Shown piece by piece: positions 25,761 through 33,448 of a stretch of 38,384 nt of DNA. The stretch is from the NCBI GenBank assembly GCA_964537285.1, contig CAZHZT010000046.1:1-38384 (forward strand), read 5' to 3'. The notes beneath the pieces are model-generated. The model saw only the letters and a program-made list of their open reading frames with translations. It did no database searches and was not told where the DNA came from. The translations under genes and the position numbers were made by a program. Source of the stretch: CAZHZT01 sp964537285. GTDB lineage: Bacteria; Bacteroidota; Bacteroidia; Chitinophagales; Saprospiraceae. Within the stretch, counting starts at the first letter, position 1, and each line of letters begins with the position of its first letter.

Positions 25761-26936
25761 ATGAAAAAGATACTATCTATCATTGCGCTTTTAAGTATGG
25801 TAAGCCTTGGATATACTCAAGATGATGGCATTCACTTCTACAAAGGCAGCTGGGAGGAAGCCCTGGAAGAGGCCGCCAAAGAAGACAAAATAATCTTTGT
25901 AGATGCCTATGCCGTTTGGTGCGGGCCATGCAAGCGCATGGCTAAAACCGTTTTTACTAATTCAGAAGTCGGCTCCTTTTACAATCAACATTTCATCAAT
26001 ATGAAAATTGATATGGAGAAGGGATTTGGGCTGGACTTTCGTAAAAAATACCCGGTAAGCGCCTTCCCTACCCTTTACTACATTGACGGAAGTGGGGAAG
26101 TGGTTTACCAAACTAAAGGAGCCAGGCAAAAAGACCAATTCATTGAACTTGGAAAGATGGTGCTTGGCAAAGCCAATCTGGCCATTCAGGAAAACTATGA
26201 AAAAGCTTATAACGAAGGCAATAGAGATCCCGAACTCGTATATAACTACGTTAAATACCTCAATGCTGCCGGTAAATCAAGCCTGAAAGTAGCCAATGAC
26301 TATATCAACAGTCAGAGTGATCTTTCCTCAGAACAAAACAGACTCTTCATTTTAGAAGCAGCTTCAGAGTGTGATTCCAGGATTTTTAAAATGCTTATTG
26401 AAAACAGGGAGGCCATCGAAGAAGTGGCTTCGCCTGAAAAGGTTAACGACCAAATCGAAAAAGCCTGCAAGAACACTCTCAATAAGGCAATTGAGTTTCA
26501 AAGCGATATGCTTCTCGAGGAAGCCAAAAACAAAATGAGCGCTCATCATGCTTCCGGCGGAAAAAACTTTGCTATCGAGGCGGATATGCAATATCACAAA
26601 GCGCTTCGAAACCCTACCGAATACTACAGTGCTGCCAAAAAATACGTCAGCAAAATAGCCAAAGGAAATGCTAAGGATCTCAACAATGTCGCATCCGATA
26701 TTCTGAAGGTATTTCCTGATGATAAAAAACTGGTAGACTTTGGAGAAAAAACAGCTGAAAAAGCTGTCAAAAACGGAGGCTTGCGCGAATATTACATGAC
26801 CTATGTCTATCTCTTGATCCAAAATGGTAAAGAGGATGAAGCTAAAAAAGTGGCTAAAGAAGGTAAGGTTCGCTTCGAAGAAGATAAAAACGCTCAACGA
26901 CAGTTCGAAATCATCATTAAAAAGATTGAGGAATAA
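25761..26936 (+). CDS. Periplasmic thioredoxin-fold protein with helical C-terminus
   Basis: 391 residues: signal peptide (about 1-20), a thioredoxin domain to about residue 140 with active site WCGPC (C54, C57) and the cis-Pro loop AFPTLYYID, then about 240 helical residues resembling tetratricopeptide or helical-repeat scaffolds. The redox-active pair suggests reduction or isomerisation of disulfides in periplasmic proteins. The first part matches the DUF255/thioredoxin_7-like set of Bacteroidota secreted thioredoxins. It follows the TPR lipoprotein gene by 34 bases, and a hairpin at 26951-26995 closes the operon. Confidence 0.88.
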   Translation: MKKILSIIALLSMVSLGYTQDDGIHFYKGSWEEALEEAAKEDKIIFVDAYAVWCGPCKRMAKTVFTNSEVGSFYNQHFINMKIDMEKGFGLDFRKKYPVSAFPTLYYIDGSGEVVYQTKGARQKDQFIELGKMVLGKANLAIQENYEKAYNEGNRDPELVYNYVKYLNAAGKSSLKVANDYINSQSDLSSEQNRLFILEAASECDSRIFKMLIENREAIEEVASPEKVNDQIEKACKNTLNKAIEFQSDMLLEEAKNKMSAHHASGGKNFAIEADMQYHKALRNPTEYYSAAKKYVSKIAKGNAKDLNNVASDILKVFPDDKKLVDFGEKTAEKAVKNGGLREYYMTYVYLLIQNGKEDEAKKVAKEGKVRFEEDKNAQRQFEIIIKKIEE

Positions 26937-26950
26937 ATGATCTGCACGGT

Positions 26951-26995
26951 TTTTATCGGAGACGGAATCTGTGCTGCATTCCGTCTCCGATAAAA
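26951..26995. terminator. Bidirectional hairpin between convergent genes
   Basis: 18-base perfect arms TTTTATCGGAGACGGAAT and ATTCCGTCTCCGATAAAA with a nine-base loop. It lies just after the thioredoxin operon, next to family A copy A4. Confidence 0.8.
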
Positions 26996-27002
26996 CAAGC
27001 CC

Positions 27003-27112
27003 GTTCTTTGACAAATTGTGTGGAACTTCAAAATGATAAGCATTGAATGCTCTTGTGGCTGAAAGGATTATCATTTTGAAGTTCCATTTTTTCACAATTT
27101 ATGTCAAAGCAC
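27003..27112. repeat. Family A palindromic repeat (A4)
   Basis: About 110 bp with left end GTTCTTTGACA and right end TGTCAAAGCAC (one base changed). Arms and loop are very close to A3. It sits between convergent genes, directly beside a perfect hairpin. Confidence 0.9.
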
Positions 27113-27120
27113 CAACAAGT

Positions 27121-28233
27121 CTAATACTTAACCTTTAAGCCTCCGTTTTCCAGGCGGGTTTTAATGAACCCTTTTGCCGATCCGCTATTCATGTAGCCCT
27201 CCATTTCCTTCTGATCTCCGGAGCTTTCTTCATAAGTAACACGGAAGCCGTCGGGCAATTCGATACCGGCATTATGGCCGGTTGCACTCAAGCGAAAAGC
27301 GAGGTCTCTTCTCACTTTTATATTAAAATCAGCATACATACCCTTAATATCAACTTTTGAAAAAGCCGTTTCTATATTGGCAATTTCAGCTCCTCCATAA
27401 CTTAAATCTAAGACCAGCTGATTGCTCAGGCTTCCGATCACATAATCAGAGTAACGCGTTTGAGCCGTTATCTGATGTGCCTGATCAATAGTAAAATGAT
27501 CAAATTTACCTTCATTTTTCAAGACTTTCACCTCGCCTATTTCATACGTATCGTATTTTGAAGAGCAAATCAGTGATTCTGCCGACTCGAGGTATATTTT
27601 AGAGTACTTGCTAACAATTTCCCCCTTATGAATATCTGATAAACGCGCTTTGCAATATCGAAGCAAGGCATTCAAATCCTTAGCTTCTACAATCGAAACA
27701 TCTCCATAGCTGAGATTGAGCGCTAAAGTTCCACTAACTCCTACCATGCGAAGATTGCCGTGGTGAAGATCTACTTGTGCATCATTTTTCAACTCACCTA
27801 CAAAAGCATCACCAAAGCGATTACTCAGGTTGAGCGTGACCGTAGAAGGAATGAACACCTTATAATCAATAGTAAACTTGGCTTTATCCCAGTTCATCAA
27901 ATCTTTTGATTTGGAAGAGATGCTGGTCTTTGCCGATACACTCCCGGCTTCATGCTCAAACTCTATGTAGATTTTGTCGAATATTGATTTAGCATCCGTT
28001 TCAGAGTCTGCATGTGCAGTAATCAATACTTCAATCGAAACTTGATTATTATTCCAGGTATTGATCTCAACTTTACCGTACTTATTACTAAGAGTAAAAT
28101 CCCCGTTTGGATTCAAAGGGAATTCTTTTTTGATGGTTTTGCTAAAGTCTTGAGCATTTAATGGAAAGGAACTGCAGGTAAAGGAAACGAGTATAAATAG
28201 AACGAGTTTAGATATCAAAACTTTCTTTTGCAT
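27121..28233 (-). CDS. Exported DUF4097-like adhesin-type protein
   Basis: 370 residues: signal peptide ending in LNAQ, then a long beta-helix-like domain with repeated short strands and N/S-turns (NLSNRFGDAFVG, DLHHGNLRMVG, LNLSYGDVSIV, LDLSYGGAEIA), typical of putative auto-transporter adhesin/DUF4097 proteins. I chose the ATG at 28233 because the signal peptide starts there; an earlier in-frame ATG would only lengthen the N-terminus. It overlaps the anti-sigma gene by 26 bases and forms an operon with it. In this phylum such genes often follow sigma/anti-sigma pairs, so it may be the envelope target or sensor of that system; this is inference. Confidence 0.83.
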   Translation of the reverse strand: MQKKVLISKLVLFILVSFTCSSFPLNAQDFSKTIKKEFPLNPNGDFTLSNKYGKVEINTWNNNQVSIEVLITAHADSETDAKSIFDKIYIEFEHEAGSVSAKTSISSKSKDLMNWDKAKFTIDYKVFIPSTVTLNLSNRFGDAFVGELKNDAQVDLHHGNLRMVGVSGTLALNLSYGDVSIVEAKDLNALLRYCKARLSDIHKGEIVSKYSKIYLESAESLICSSKYDTYEIGEVKVLKNEGKFDHFTIDQAHQITAQTRYSDYVIGSLSNQLVLDLSYGGAEIANIETAFSKVDIKGMYADFNIKVRRDLAFRLSATGHNAGIELPDGFRVTYEESSGDQKEMEGYMNSGSAKGFIKTRLENGGLKVKY

Positions 28234-28765
28234 TATCACGGTAATTTTGATTCGCAGATTGAACACGATGAAGTACTTTTTCGAGCAGGCTTAAACGGGT
28301 TTGATAATTCTTAATGATGGCATGAATAATAACTTCTCTTTGTTCTTCGGGTGCTTCTTTCAGTTCATTTTCCAGCTCCAACAGAAAAGCTTCCTGCTGA
28401 TCCAAATCTTTGATAAGGGTTTGATCATTGACAAAGCGCGTTACGAGTTGACGCTTTTCGGAAAGTTGCTGTTTGTAAAAAGCCTCCATTTCTGCATACT
28501 CTTCAGATAAGTCACTTATAGAAACTCTGGAGGCCATCTGGCTACTTTCCCCTGGATTTTGAGGGTAAATACCAAGAGCGGCCCCTGCTGCTACTAAGAA
28601 ACTTACAGCAGCGACCATTCTAATGATCTTTAGGTAGGAAATTTTTCTAGCTTGTTCTTTTTGGTGTAATTCTTTTTGAATGCCTGCCCATACACCTAGC
28701 CCTGGCAGTTCATCATCAAGCGCTTCGCGATGCTGGCGAACAAACGCTTCCAAGCGATCTTTCAT
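28208..28765 (-). CDS. Putative membrane anti-sigma factor
   Basis: 185 residues: an N-terminal cytoplasmic part of about 45 residues (RLEAFVRQHREALDDELPGL), one membrane helix at about 46-66, and a periplasmic coiled-coil-rich part (EEYAEMEAFYKQQLSEKRQL; LLELENELKEAPEEQREVI). No zinc HxxxCxxC motif is visible, so it is not the ZAS type. The position between an ECF sigma gene and an exported beta-helix gene, the orientation and the topology support an anti-sigma role; the protein sequence alone does not prove it. A candidate promoter lies just upstream. Confidence 0.72.
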   Translation of the reverse strand: MKDRLEAFVRQHREALDDELPGLGVWAGIQKELHQKEQARKISYLKIIRMVAAVSFLVAAGAALGIYPQNPGESSQMASRVSISDLSEEYAEMEAFYKQQLSEKRQLVTRFVNDQTLIKDLDQQEAFLLELENELKEAPEEQREVIIHAIIKNYQTRLSLLEKVLHRVQSANQNYRDNAKESFDI

Positions 28766-28797
28766 AGCCCAAAATGTTTAAAACCCAAGGAATGACT

Positions 28798-28831
28798 CAA
28801 AAGTAAACCAATGCTTCCCGGGGGAAAGCAA
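28798..28831 (-). promoter_or_regulatory. Candidate promoter of the anti-sigma/adhesin pair
   Basis: Reading the minus strand: TTG (28829-28831), a 23-base spacer and TACTTTTG (28798-28805). The -7 box is a perfect TAnnTTTG match, about 33 bases before the anti-sigma start. This could let the two downstream genes be transcribed without the sigma gene. The remaining 200 bases to the sigma gene show no gene. Confidence 0.45.
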
Positions 28832-29039
28832 TCCACTTTTCAACTTTCTCTTGTAATTTTACTAGTGATCAATAAATTTTAATTCTTCAGACTTGTCCTG
28901 TAGCTGCTAACAGAGCATTTAAGCGCATCAATCATCTGCAAAACAAGTCTTTTAACATAGAGACAAGGGCAACTGAACCGTAAAACCGCAACCGATTCCT
29001 CTTAAAAGAACAGAATAGAAAGCAATTCATACAAGTCCA

Positions 29040-29603
29040 TTACTCCATAGCAAGTGGCTGCTTTTGCAGCAAGTCTCTCATTTTTTTCTTAGCCCTACTG
29101 TATTGTGATTTAGAAGTTGATATCGAGATGCCTAATATCTCGGATATTTCTTCGTGATCATAGCCTTCTAATAGATAAAGTGAAAAAATAATTCGATAGC
29201 CATCCGGTAATTGGAACATGGCATTCTTTATTTTCTTCACATCCAGATGGCTAATATCGCTAACATCAACCTCTTTCTCGACTTCTTTGTTCTCACTGAC
29301 AACCTGCTCGTTTAGCTCAGCAAGATTCAGCCGACGTTTTTTTAAAAAGTTAATACAATTATTTACAACTATGCGTTTAATCCAAGCTCCAATTGACGAC
29401 TGAAACTTAAAGGAATCGAGCTTGGTAAAGATATCTACGAAAGCATTTTGCAGTACATCCTCTGCATCTGCTTTACTCTTTAGCATGCGGCAGCAAATGT
29501 TAAACATGGCCTTTGAGTACAAGCGGTAAAGCTCGAACTGTGCCCGGCTGTCGCCTCGTTTACATCGCTCTACTATATCTTTGTGAATGACTTCGTACTC
29601 CAA
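29040..29603 (-). CDS. ECF-type RNA polymerase sigma factor
   Basis: 187 residues of the sigma-70 ECF family. Region 2 is recognisable in KSKADAEDVLQNAFVDIFTKL and WIKRIVVNNCINFLKKRR; region 4 in LPDGYRIIFSLYLLEGYDHEEISEILGISISTSKSQYSRAKKKMRDLL, a helix-turn-helix. It should direct RNA polymerase to a small set of promoters when freed from its anti-sigma. The putative membrane anti-sigma and the exported adhesin-like gene follow on the same strand after a 274-base gap. A hairpin at 29647-29700 separates it from the glycosyltransferase gene upstream. Confidence 0.93.
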   Translation of the reverse strand: MEYEVIHKDIVERCKRGDSRAQFELYRLYSKAMFNICCRMLKSKADAEDVLQNAFVDIFTKLDSFKFQSSIGAWIKRIVVNNCINFLKKRRLNLAELNEQVVSENKEVEKEVDVSDISHLDVKKIKNAMFQLPDGYRIIFSLYLLEGYDHEEISEILGISISTSKSQYSRAKKKMRDLLQKQPLAME

Positions 29604-29646
29604 TCGTCGTTCGTTTAATCACCCTAAAGACAAGAAGTTTTCTGTA

Positions 29647-29700
29647 GGGTTGCAGTCAGATAGTTTTTACTTAAAAGTAAAAACTATCTGATTGCAACCC
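29647..29700 (-). terminator. Near-perfect hairpin at the end of the glycosyltransferase gene
   Basis: 26-base arms GGGTTGCAGTCAGATAG and onward, with a two-base loop and one G-T wobble pair. The glycosyltransferase stop codon (29684-29686) and its last residues lie inside the right arm. Either the hairpin invaded the gene end, or it is a built-in terminator. Confidence 0.75.
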
Positions 29701-30721
29701 CAGAAAGGAATTCATCAATAATTTGGCATAATTTTTCTTCCTGTTCTTTTGAATATGCCTCAAAATACAATTTTTTATAATCTTCCTGAGGATAGTTTTC
29801 ATCCGGGATGAGGTACTGGACGTCCGTACGGCCAAAAATGCCCCAGCGGGTAGGTGATTGCGTGTTTTTTGCGGGATAAATTCCGACGACAAGGGTACCA
29901 ATGGCACCCGCAATATGAGTAGGCCCGGTTGAAGGGCCAACAAACACATTAACTCGTTTGAAAAGTGCGGCCAGATTAAGTATAGAACCTTCATTGATAA
30001 ATGGAACGACACGTTCTGGGTCAGTGCTTTGGGCATAATCATTCGCCAGCGCTCCATCTGAAGGGATGGCCGTTATGATAACTTTAGCACTGGAGTGGCG
30101 TTCCAATAACTTAGAAATTAAGGATTTGTATTGATCGATTGTGAGGTTTTTAGCGGACCCTCCGCAAAATGGGTGAATACAGATCAGTTTTTGATAAGGA
30201 GAGATGGATTCTAAAAACTGGCTGGCAGCATTTTCATGATCTTTCTCTGTATAAATTTGGGTGTTTACTTCGTACGTTTTATCGAAAAGATCCGGTGAAA
30301 GGCGACGCACCAGATCCAGGTTATAAGCGGCCTCATTTTTTACCGATTGGGAGCGTTTTTGGCGCAGCCCCTTGTTGTAGCTAAAGAAAGAATGGGGCTT
30401 GGAGTAAGGGCCGATCCGTATTTTGGCCTGACTTTTTCGAGCCAGGCGAGCTACTTTTTGATCCGAATACAAGGCTATGAAAACAGTCGGGTCAAAGGCA
30501 TGTATCTTCTGCTCTAATTCGGCCTCTGAATAATCGTCAATTTTAAAAATATGATTGATATAGGGAAGATTCTTAACAATATCATAATTGTAATGACGTA
30601 CTAATATGGCAATATCAGCTTTAGGATACATTTTCCGAAGCATAAAAAAGCTAGGAATAGAAAGTACCAGGTCACCGATGCGATCTGTTCGGGAAATAAA
30701 TATTTTATCAATCTCCGGCAT
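29684..30721 (-). CDS. Glycosyltransferase family 9 (heptosyltransferase-like)
   Basis: 345 residues with a GT-B fold of family GT9: the N-terminal motif ISRTDRIGDLVLSIPSFFMLR (DRIGDLVLS near residue 13) and the C-terminal donor-binding signature VFVGPSTGPTHIAGAIG. Enzymes of this family add ADP-heptose to lipopolysaccharide core or similar acceptors on the cytoplasmic face. The exact sugar cannot be told, since Bacteroidota use family 9 for varied surface glycans. No other polysaccharide genes are adjacent. The last codons and the stop fall in a palindrome, so the C-terminal SGVAIR may differ from relatives. Confidence 0.9.
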   Translation of the reverse strand: MPEIDKIFISRTDRIGDLVLSIPSFFMLRKMYPKADIAILVRHYNYDIVKNLPYINHIFKIDDYSEAELEQKIHAFDPTVFIALYSDQKVARLARKSQAKIRIGPYSKPHSFFSYNKGLRQKRSQSVKNEAAYNLDLVRRLSPDLFDKTYEVNTQIYTEKDHENAASQFLESISPYQKLICIHPFCGGSAKNLTIDQYKSLISKLLERHSSAKVIITAIPSDGALANDYAQSTDPERVVPFINEGSILNLAALFKRVNVFVGPSTGPTHIAGAIGTLVVGIYPAKNTQSPTRWGIFGRTDVQYLIPDENYPQEDYKKLYFEAYSKEQEEKLCQIIDEFLSGVAIR

Positions 30722-30756
30722 ATTATCTATTTTAGCATGATTGTAATAAAAAATTC

Positions 30757-31152
30757 GTTCTTTGACAAATTGTGTGGAACTTCAAACATGGGTCATCCCG
30801 AATTGCCGGGATGACTCATGTTTCACAAAATACTTCACAAAAAATTGTTAACCAACAACTTATCTACTTTTTTCTTGATAAAAAAGTAGCAAAAAATCAA
30901 GGCTGTATTCAATTTTTAACGCTTTTTGAAAGGCTGGCAGCCTAAAATGAATAAACTCGCCGAGGCTCAAACAGTATTCATTTTTTAACGGCTTCCAGCC
31001 TTTCAAAAAGCTAAATTGAATAAGGCCGGTCCTAAGACATTTATTTACTCCACCTATACCTATTATTAACTATTGTGACAACATGAAGTTTCTTAAAATT
31101 CGGGATGACCCATGTTTGAAGTTCCATTTTTCCACAATTTATGTCAAAGAAC
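30757..31152. repeat. Expanded family A copy with inserted DNA (A5)
   Basis: Family A arms (GTTCTTTGACAAATTGTGTG at 30757 and the right end TGTCAAAGAAC at 31152) surround about 300 bases not present in the other copies. The insert has its own hairpins: CATGGGTCATCCCG against CGGGATGACTCATG, TACTTTTTTCTTGATAAAAAAGTA, and CTTTTTGAAAGGCTGG against CCAGCCTTTCAAAAAG. No reading frame is credible. Together with C2 it makes a gene-free repeat island at 30722-31459. Confidence 0.8.
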
Positions 31153-31195
31153 TAAAAAACTAGATCTTATTGTTTTAAATGGAGAGAAATTTAAT

Positions 31196-31439
31196 GGCTG
31201 CTAGATGATTTCATTTAGTCGAAATTAATTTGGGAAGCCCTTAAAGCAGGCCGTTAGGCCTGCCAGATCGTAGCCCTGGGTTCTCCCAGGGTTATAAGAT
31301 ATAGAGACCAACTTCCGCGTAGCGGAAGAAATTAGGTATAAATCCTTTCCCCGGGAAAACCTGAGGCTACGATCAGGCAGGCCTAACGGCCAGCTTTTTG
31401 TTCTTAAAACGTTGTCCAAATGAAATCATTTAGAACCAA
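31196..31439. repeat. Family C long palindromic repeat, inverted copy (C2)
   Basis: About 244 bp matching the reverse complement of 24818-25109, with a single 17-base core palindrome CTTCCGCGTAGCGGAAG instead of two. The outer arms begin CTAGATGATTTCATT and end AATGAAATCATTTAG. It ends about 20 bases before a thioredoxin lipoprotein gene, so its hairpins would lie in or near that gene's leader. Confidence 0.9.
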
Positions 31440-31459
31440 TTTAATACTCTTTACCTAAA

Positions 31460-31942
31460 ATGCGCATACTTTTCACCAACATATTAATTTGTACAATAGC
31501 CTTTTCGGCATGTAACAGGTACTCTGGAGAAATTACAGAAGAACCAGCAAGGCCTGTCGGTGTCTATTTTGATAAAGAAGTTTTTCTCGAAGAAATCCTG
31601 AAGAAAGCGAAAGCTGGTGAAAAATTAGTATTTCTCGATTTCTATGCCGATTGGTGCCTGCCATGTAAGCTGATGGACGAGGAAGTATTCAAGGATAAAG
31701 ACCTGGGGGATTTTATGTACGATCACTTCATTAGTGTAAAGGTAGATGTAGAAACCCCCAATGGGGTTGATTTAGCTTTTCTTTATAATATTAAACAGTA
31801 TCCCACGCTGCTTTTTCTTGACGAAAGGGGAGGAGTCATTAAACAGTGGGAAGGCAGTTTGGGGCTATCCTCTTTTAGAGCACTAAGCCTGGAGGTGAGT
31901 AGAATAAAGGAGAACAAGGAAGAGCTATTATTTGATCGTTAA
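31460..31942 (+). CDS. Thioredoxin-fold lipoprotein
   Basis: 160 residues: lipoprotein signal with lipobox FSAC (C18), then a thioredoxin domain with active site WCLPC (C66, C69), preceded by LVFLDFYAD, and the cis-Pro loop QYPTLLFLD. It is likely a membrane-anchored periplasmic thiol-disulfide exchange protein. It resembles the N-terminal domain of the thioredoxin protein at 25761-26936 and, like that operon, lies just downstream of a family C repeat. A long-loop hairpin at 31987-32066 follows. Confidence 0.88.
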   Translation: MRILFTNILICTIAFSACNRYSGEITEEPARPVGVYFDKEVFLEEILKKAKAGEKLVFLDFYADWCLPCKLMDEEVFKDKDLGDFMYDHFISVKVDVETPNGVDLAFLYNIKQYPTLLFLDERGGVIKQWEGSLGLSSFRALSLEVSRIKENKEELLFDR

Positions 31943-31986
31943 ACTCAAGTTCTTATATACTAATCGCTATCTCTTTTCCAACAAAT

Positions 31987-32066
31987 AAAAACGCCAACCA
32001 ACCACATAGCATGAAAAATGACTAATTCCTGATAAATAGTCCCTAATGCGGTTACCCGGCGTTTTT
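31987..32066. terminator. Long-loop hairpin between convergent genes
   Basis: Arms AAAAACGCC (31987-31995) and GGCGTTTTT (32058-32066), with further pairing AACC/GGTT inside. The loop is long, but the A/T flanks fit a bidirectional terminator between the thioredoxin lipoprotein and the minus-strand small gene. Confidence 0.55.
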
Positions 32067-32075
32067 AACAACTGC

Positions 32076-32309
32076 TCAGATAGCTTCCAGGCTAGTATTG
32101 CAGCTGTAATTGAGTACTTTACCTAAAGTTTTGATAGAAGGGCTAAAAGTTACTTTAGGCAACAATCGATAACTTTTCAACAAGTCCCTGTGCGTGCGCT
32201 CCAGATCCTGTTGATCATGCATTTCTTCAAAAAGCTCCAGCACTTCTACAGGAGGCAGCTCTTTGTAGATGTAACGAACTAATTGATTAAGTGTAAAATT
32301 TTGCTCCAT
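32076..32309 (-). CDS. Small conserved-looking protein, unknown function
   Basis: 77 residues, soluble, mostly helical (MEQNFTLNQLVRYIYKELPPVEVLELFEEMHDQQDLERTHRDLLKSYRLLPKV, in parts), with a short conserved-looking tail TFSPSIKTLGKVLNYSC. Small proteins with a similar N-terminus are, as I recall, common in Saprospiria, and the helical part looks like a cytoplasmic anti-sigma N-terminus. No sigma gene is adjacent. It is a real gene by composition and start, but no function can be named. Confidence 0.7.
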   Translation of the reverse strand: MEQNFTLNQLVRYIYKELPPVEVLELFEEMHDQQDLERTHRDLLKSYRLLPKVTFSPSIKTLGKVLNYSCNTSLEAI

Positions 32310-32500
32310 GCACTTTGTTTAATGTTAAAAAATGAATTATTCAGAGCTTTCCAATGCAAGTTGGTCCAAAAAAGTTTTTCATCAGAGAAAAGACCTTTTA
32401 CTTGGAAAAATCACCTAATTAACAGATATACAGCACCAAATATTGTTTGGAAATTCGTTTTTTTAAGGGAATCATACTAAATTTAATTATTCGAAACCAG

Positions 32501-32622
32501 GATGCATTTCATTTTCCCGCTGCCGGCAAGAGAAGAGATTATTTTTGGAGAGCGGCACGCTACCGCATGCCGCTGTCCAAAGAAAACGCTTTCTCAAGAA
32601 CAGCGACAAAATGAAATGCATC
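32501..32622. repeat. Family B repeat, complete copy (B3)
   Basis: About 122 bp with ends GATGCATTTCATTTT and AAAATGAAATGCATC in inverted orientation and an interior that resembles B1 (AAGAGAAGAGATTAT, then GCGGCACGC and GCATGCCGC) with mismatches. An in-frame ATG at 32502 inside it makes a false extension of the following gene. The gap 32310-32642 holds nothing else I can support; a loose promoter-like match (32446-32485) has too long a spacer. Confidence 0.9.
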
Positions 32623-32642
32623 CATTAACCAAACTACTTTTC

Positions 32643-33443
32643 ATGAACGCACACGAAATTGATTTTCACATCTACGGCGAAGAAATGCAATACGTAGAGA
32701 TTGAACTAGACCCAATGGAAACCGTCATCGCCGAAGCAGGCGCCTTTATGATGATGGATGATGGGATCGAAATGACCACCATTTTTGGAGATGGCTCCCG
32801 CCAGGAGAAAGGAATCTGGGGCAAGATATTTTCTGCCGGAAAGCGCTTGCTTACCGGGGAAAGCTTATTTATGACCGCTTTCACACACCAAAGCGTTGGT
32901 AAAAAAAGAGTATCTTTTGCATCGCCTTACCCCGGAAAGATCATACCGCTTGACCTAAGTGAACTGGACGGGAAAATCATCTGCCAGAAAGATGCTTTCC
33001 TTTGCGCTGCTCAGGGCGTTTCCGTAGGTATTGAGTTCTCTAAAAAACTCGGTAGAGGACTATTCGGTGGTGAAGGCTTCATCATGCAAAAAGTAGAAGG
33101 TGATGGGCTTACTTTCCTTCATGCAGGCGGAAATGTAACCGAAAAAGAACTCATGATCGGAGAAGTCTTAAAAATAGACACCGGTTGTCTTGTAGGCTTC
33201 ACACAAGACGTAGATTACGACATCCAATATGTAGGTGGCGTAAAAAATGCCCTCTTTGGAGGTGAAGGACTTTTCTTTGCCCGCCTGGAAGGCCCGGGAA
33301 AGGTATGGATCCAATCCCTTCCATTTGTCCGCTTGTCTGATAGAGTACTCGCCAACGCGAAACGCAGTAACTGGGGAGGTGGTAAAGGAGAGGGCAGCAT
33401 TCTTGGAGGCCTGGGTGACATGTTGGATGGAGATAATTGGTAA
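32643..33443 (+). CDS. AIM24/TIGR00266-family protein
   Basis: 266 residues of the AIM24 family, a double-psi-like beta fold found in bacteria and in mitochondrial biogenesis protein Aim24. Recognisable signatures are QYVEIELDPMETVIAEAGAF, then FTHQSVGKKRVSFASPYPGKIIPLDL, LGRGLFGGEGFIMQKVEGDG, FLHAGGNVTEKEL, GCLVGFTQDVDYDI and WIQSLPF. The molecular role is not firmly known. I chose the ATG at 32643 because the family's homology begins there; an earlier ATG at 32502 lies inside repeat B3. The gene stands alone. Confidence 0.9.
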   Translation: MNAHEIDFHIYGEEMQYVEIELDPMETVIAEAGAFMMMDDGIEMTTIFGDGSRQEKGIWGKIFSAGKRLLTGESLFMTAFTHQSVGKKRVSFASPYPGKIIPLDLSELDGKIICQKDAFLCAAQGVSVGIEFSKKLGRGLFGGEGFIMQKVEGDGLTFLHAGGNVTEKELMIGEVLKIDTGCLVGFTQDVDYDIQYVGGVKNALFGGEGLFFARLEGPGKVWIQSLPFVRLSDRVLANAKRSNWGGGKGEGSILGGLGDMLDGDNW

Positions 33444-33448
33444 AATAA

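Noticed and set aside
29684..30721. Named LPS heptosyltransferase (waaF/waaC)
   Set aside because: The family 9 motifs are clear, but no other core-LPS genes are near and the sugar cannot be told, so no symbol was given.
31225..31419. Open reading frame of 64 codons on the minus strand inside repeat C2
   Set aside because: It is made entirely of nested palindromic repeat with no protein-like composition and no homologous pattern.
32502..32642. N-terminal extension of the AIM24 gene
   Set aside because: It lies in repeat B3 and has no AIM24 homology; the family's N-terminus begins at 32643.
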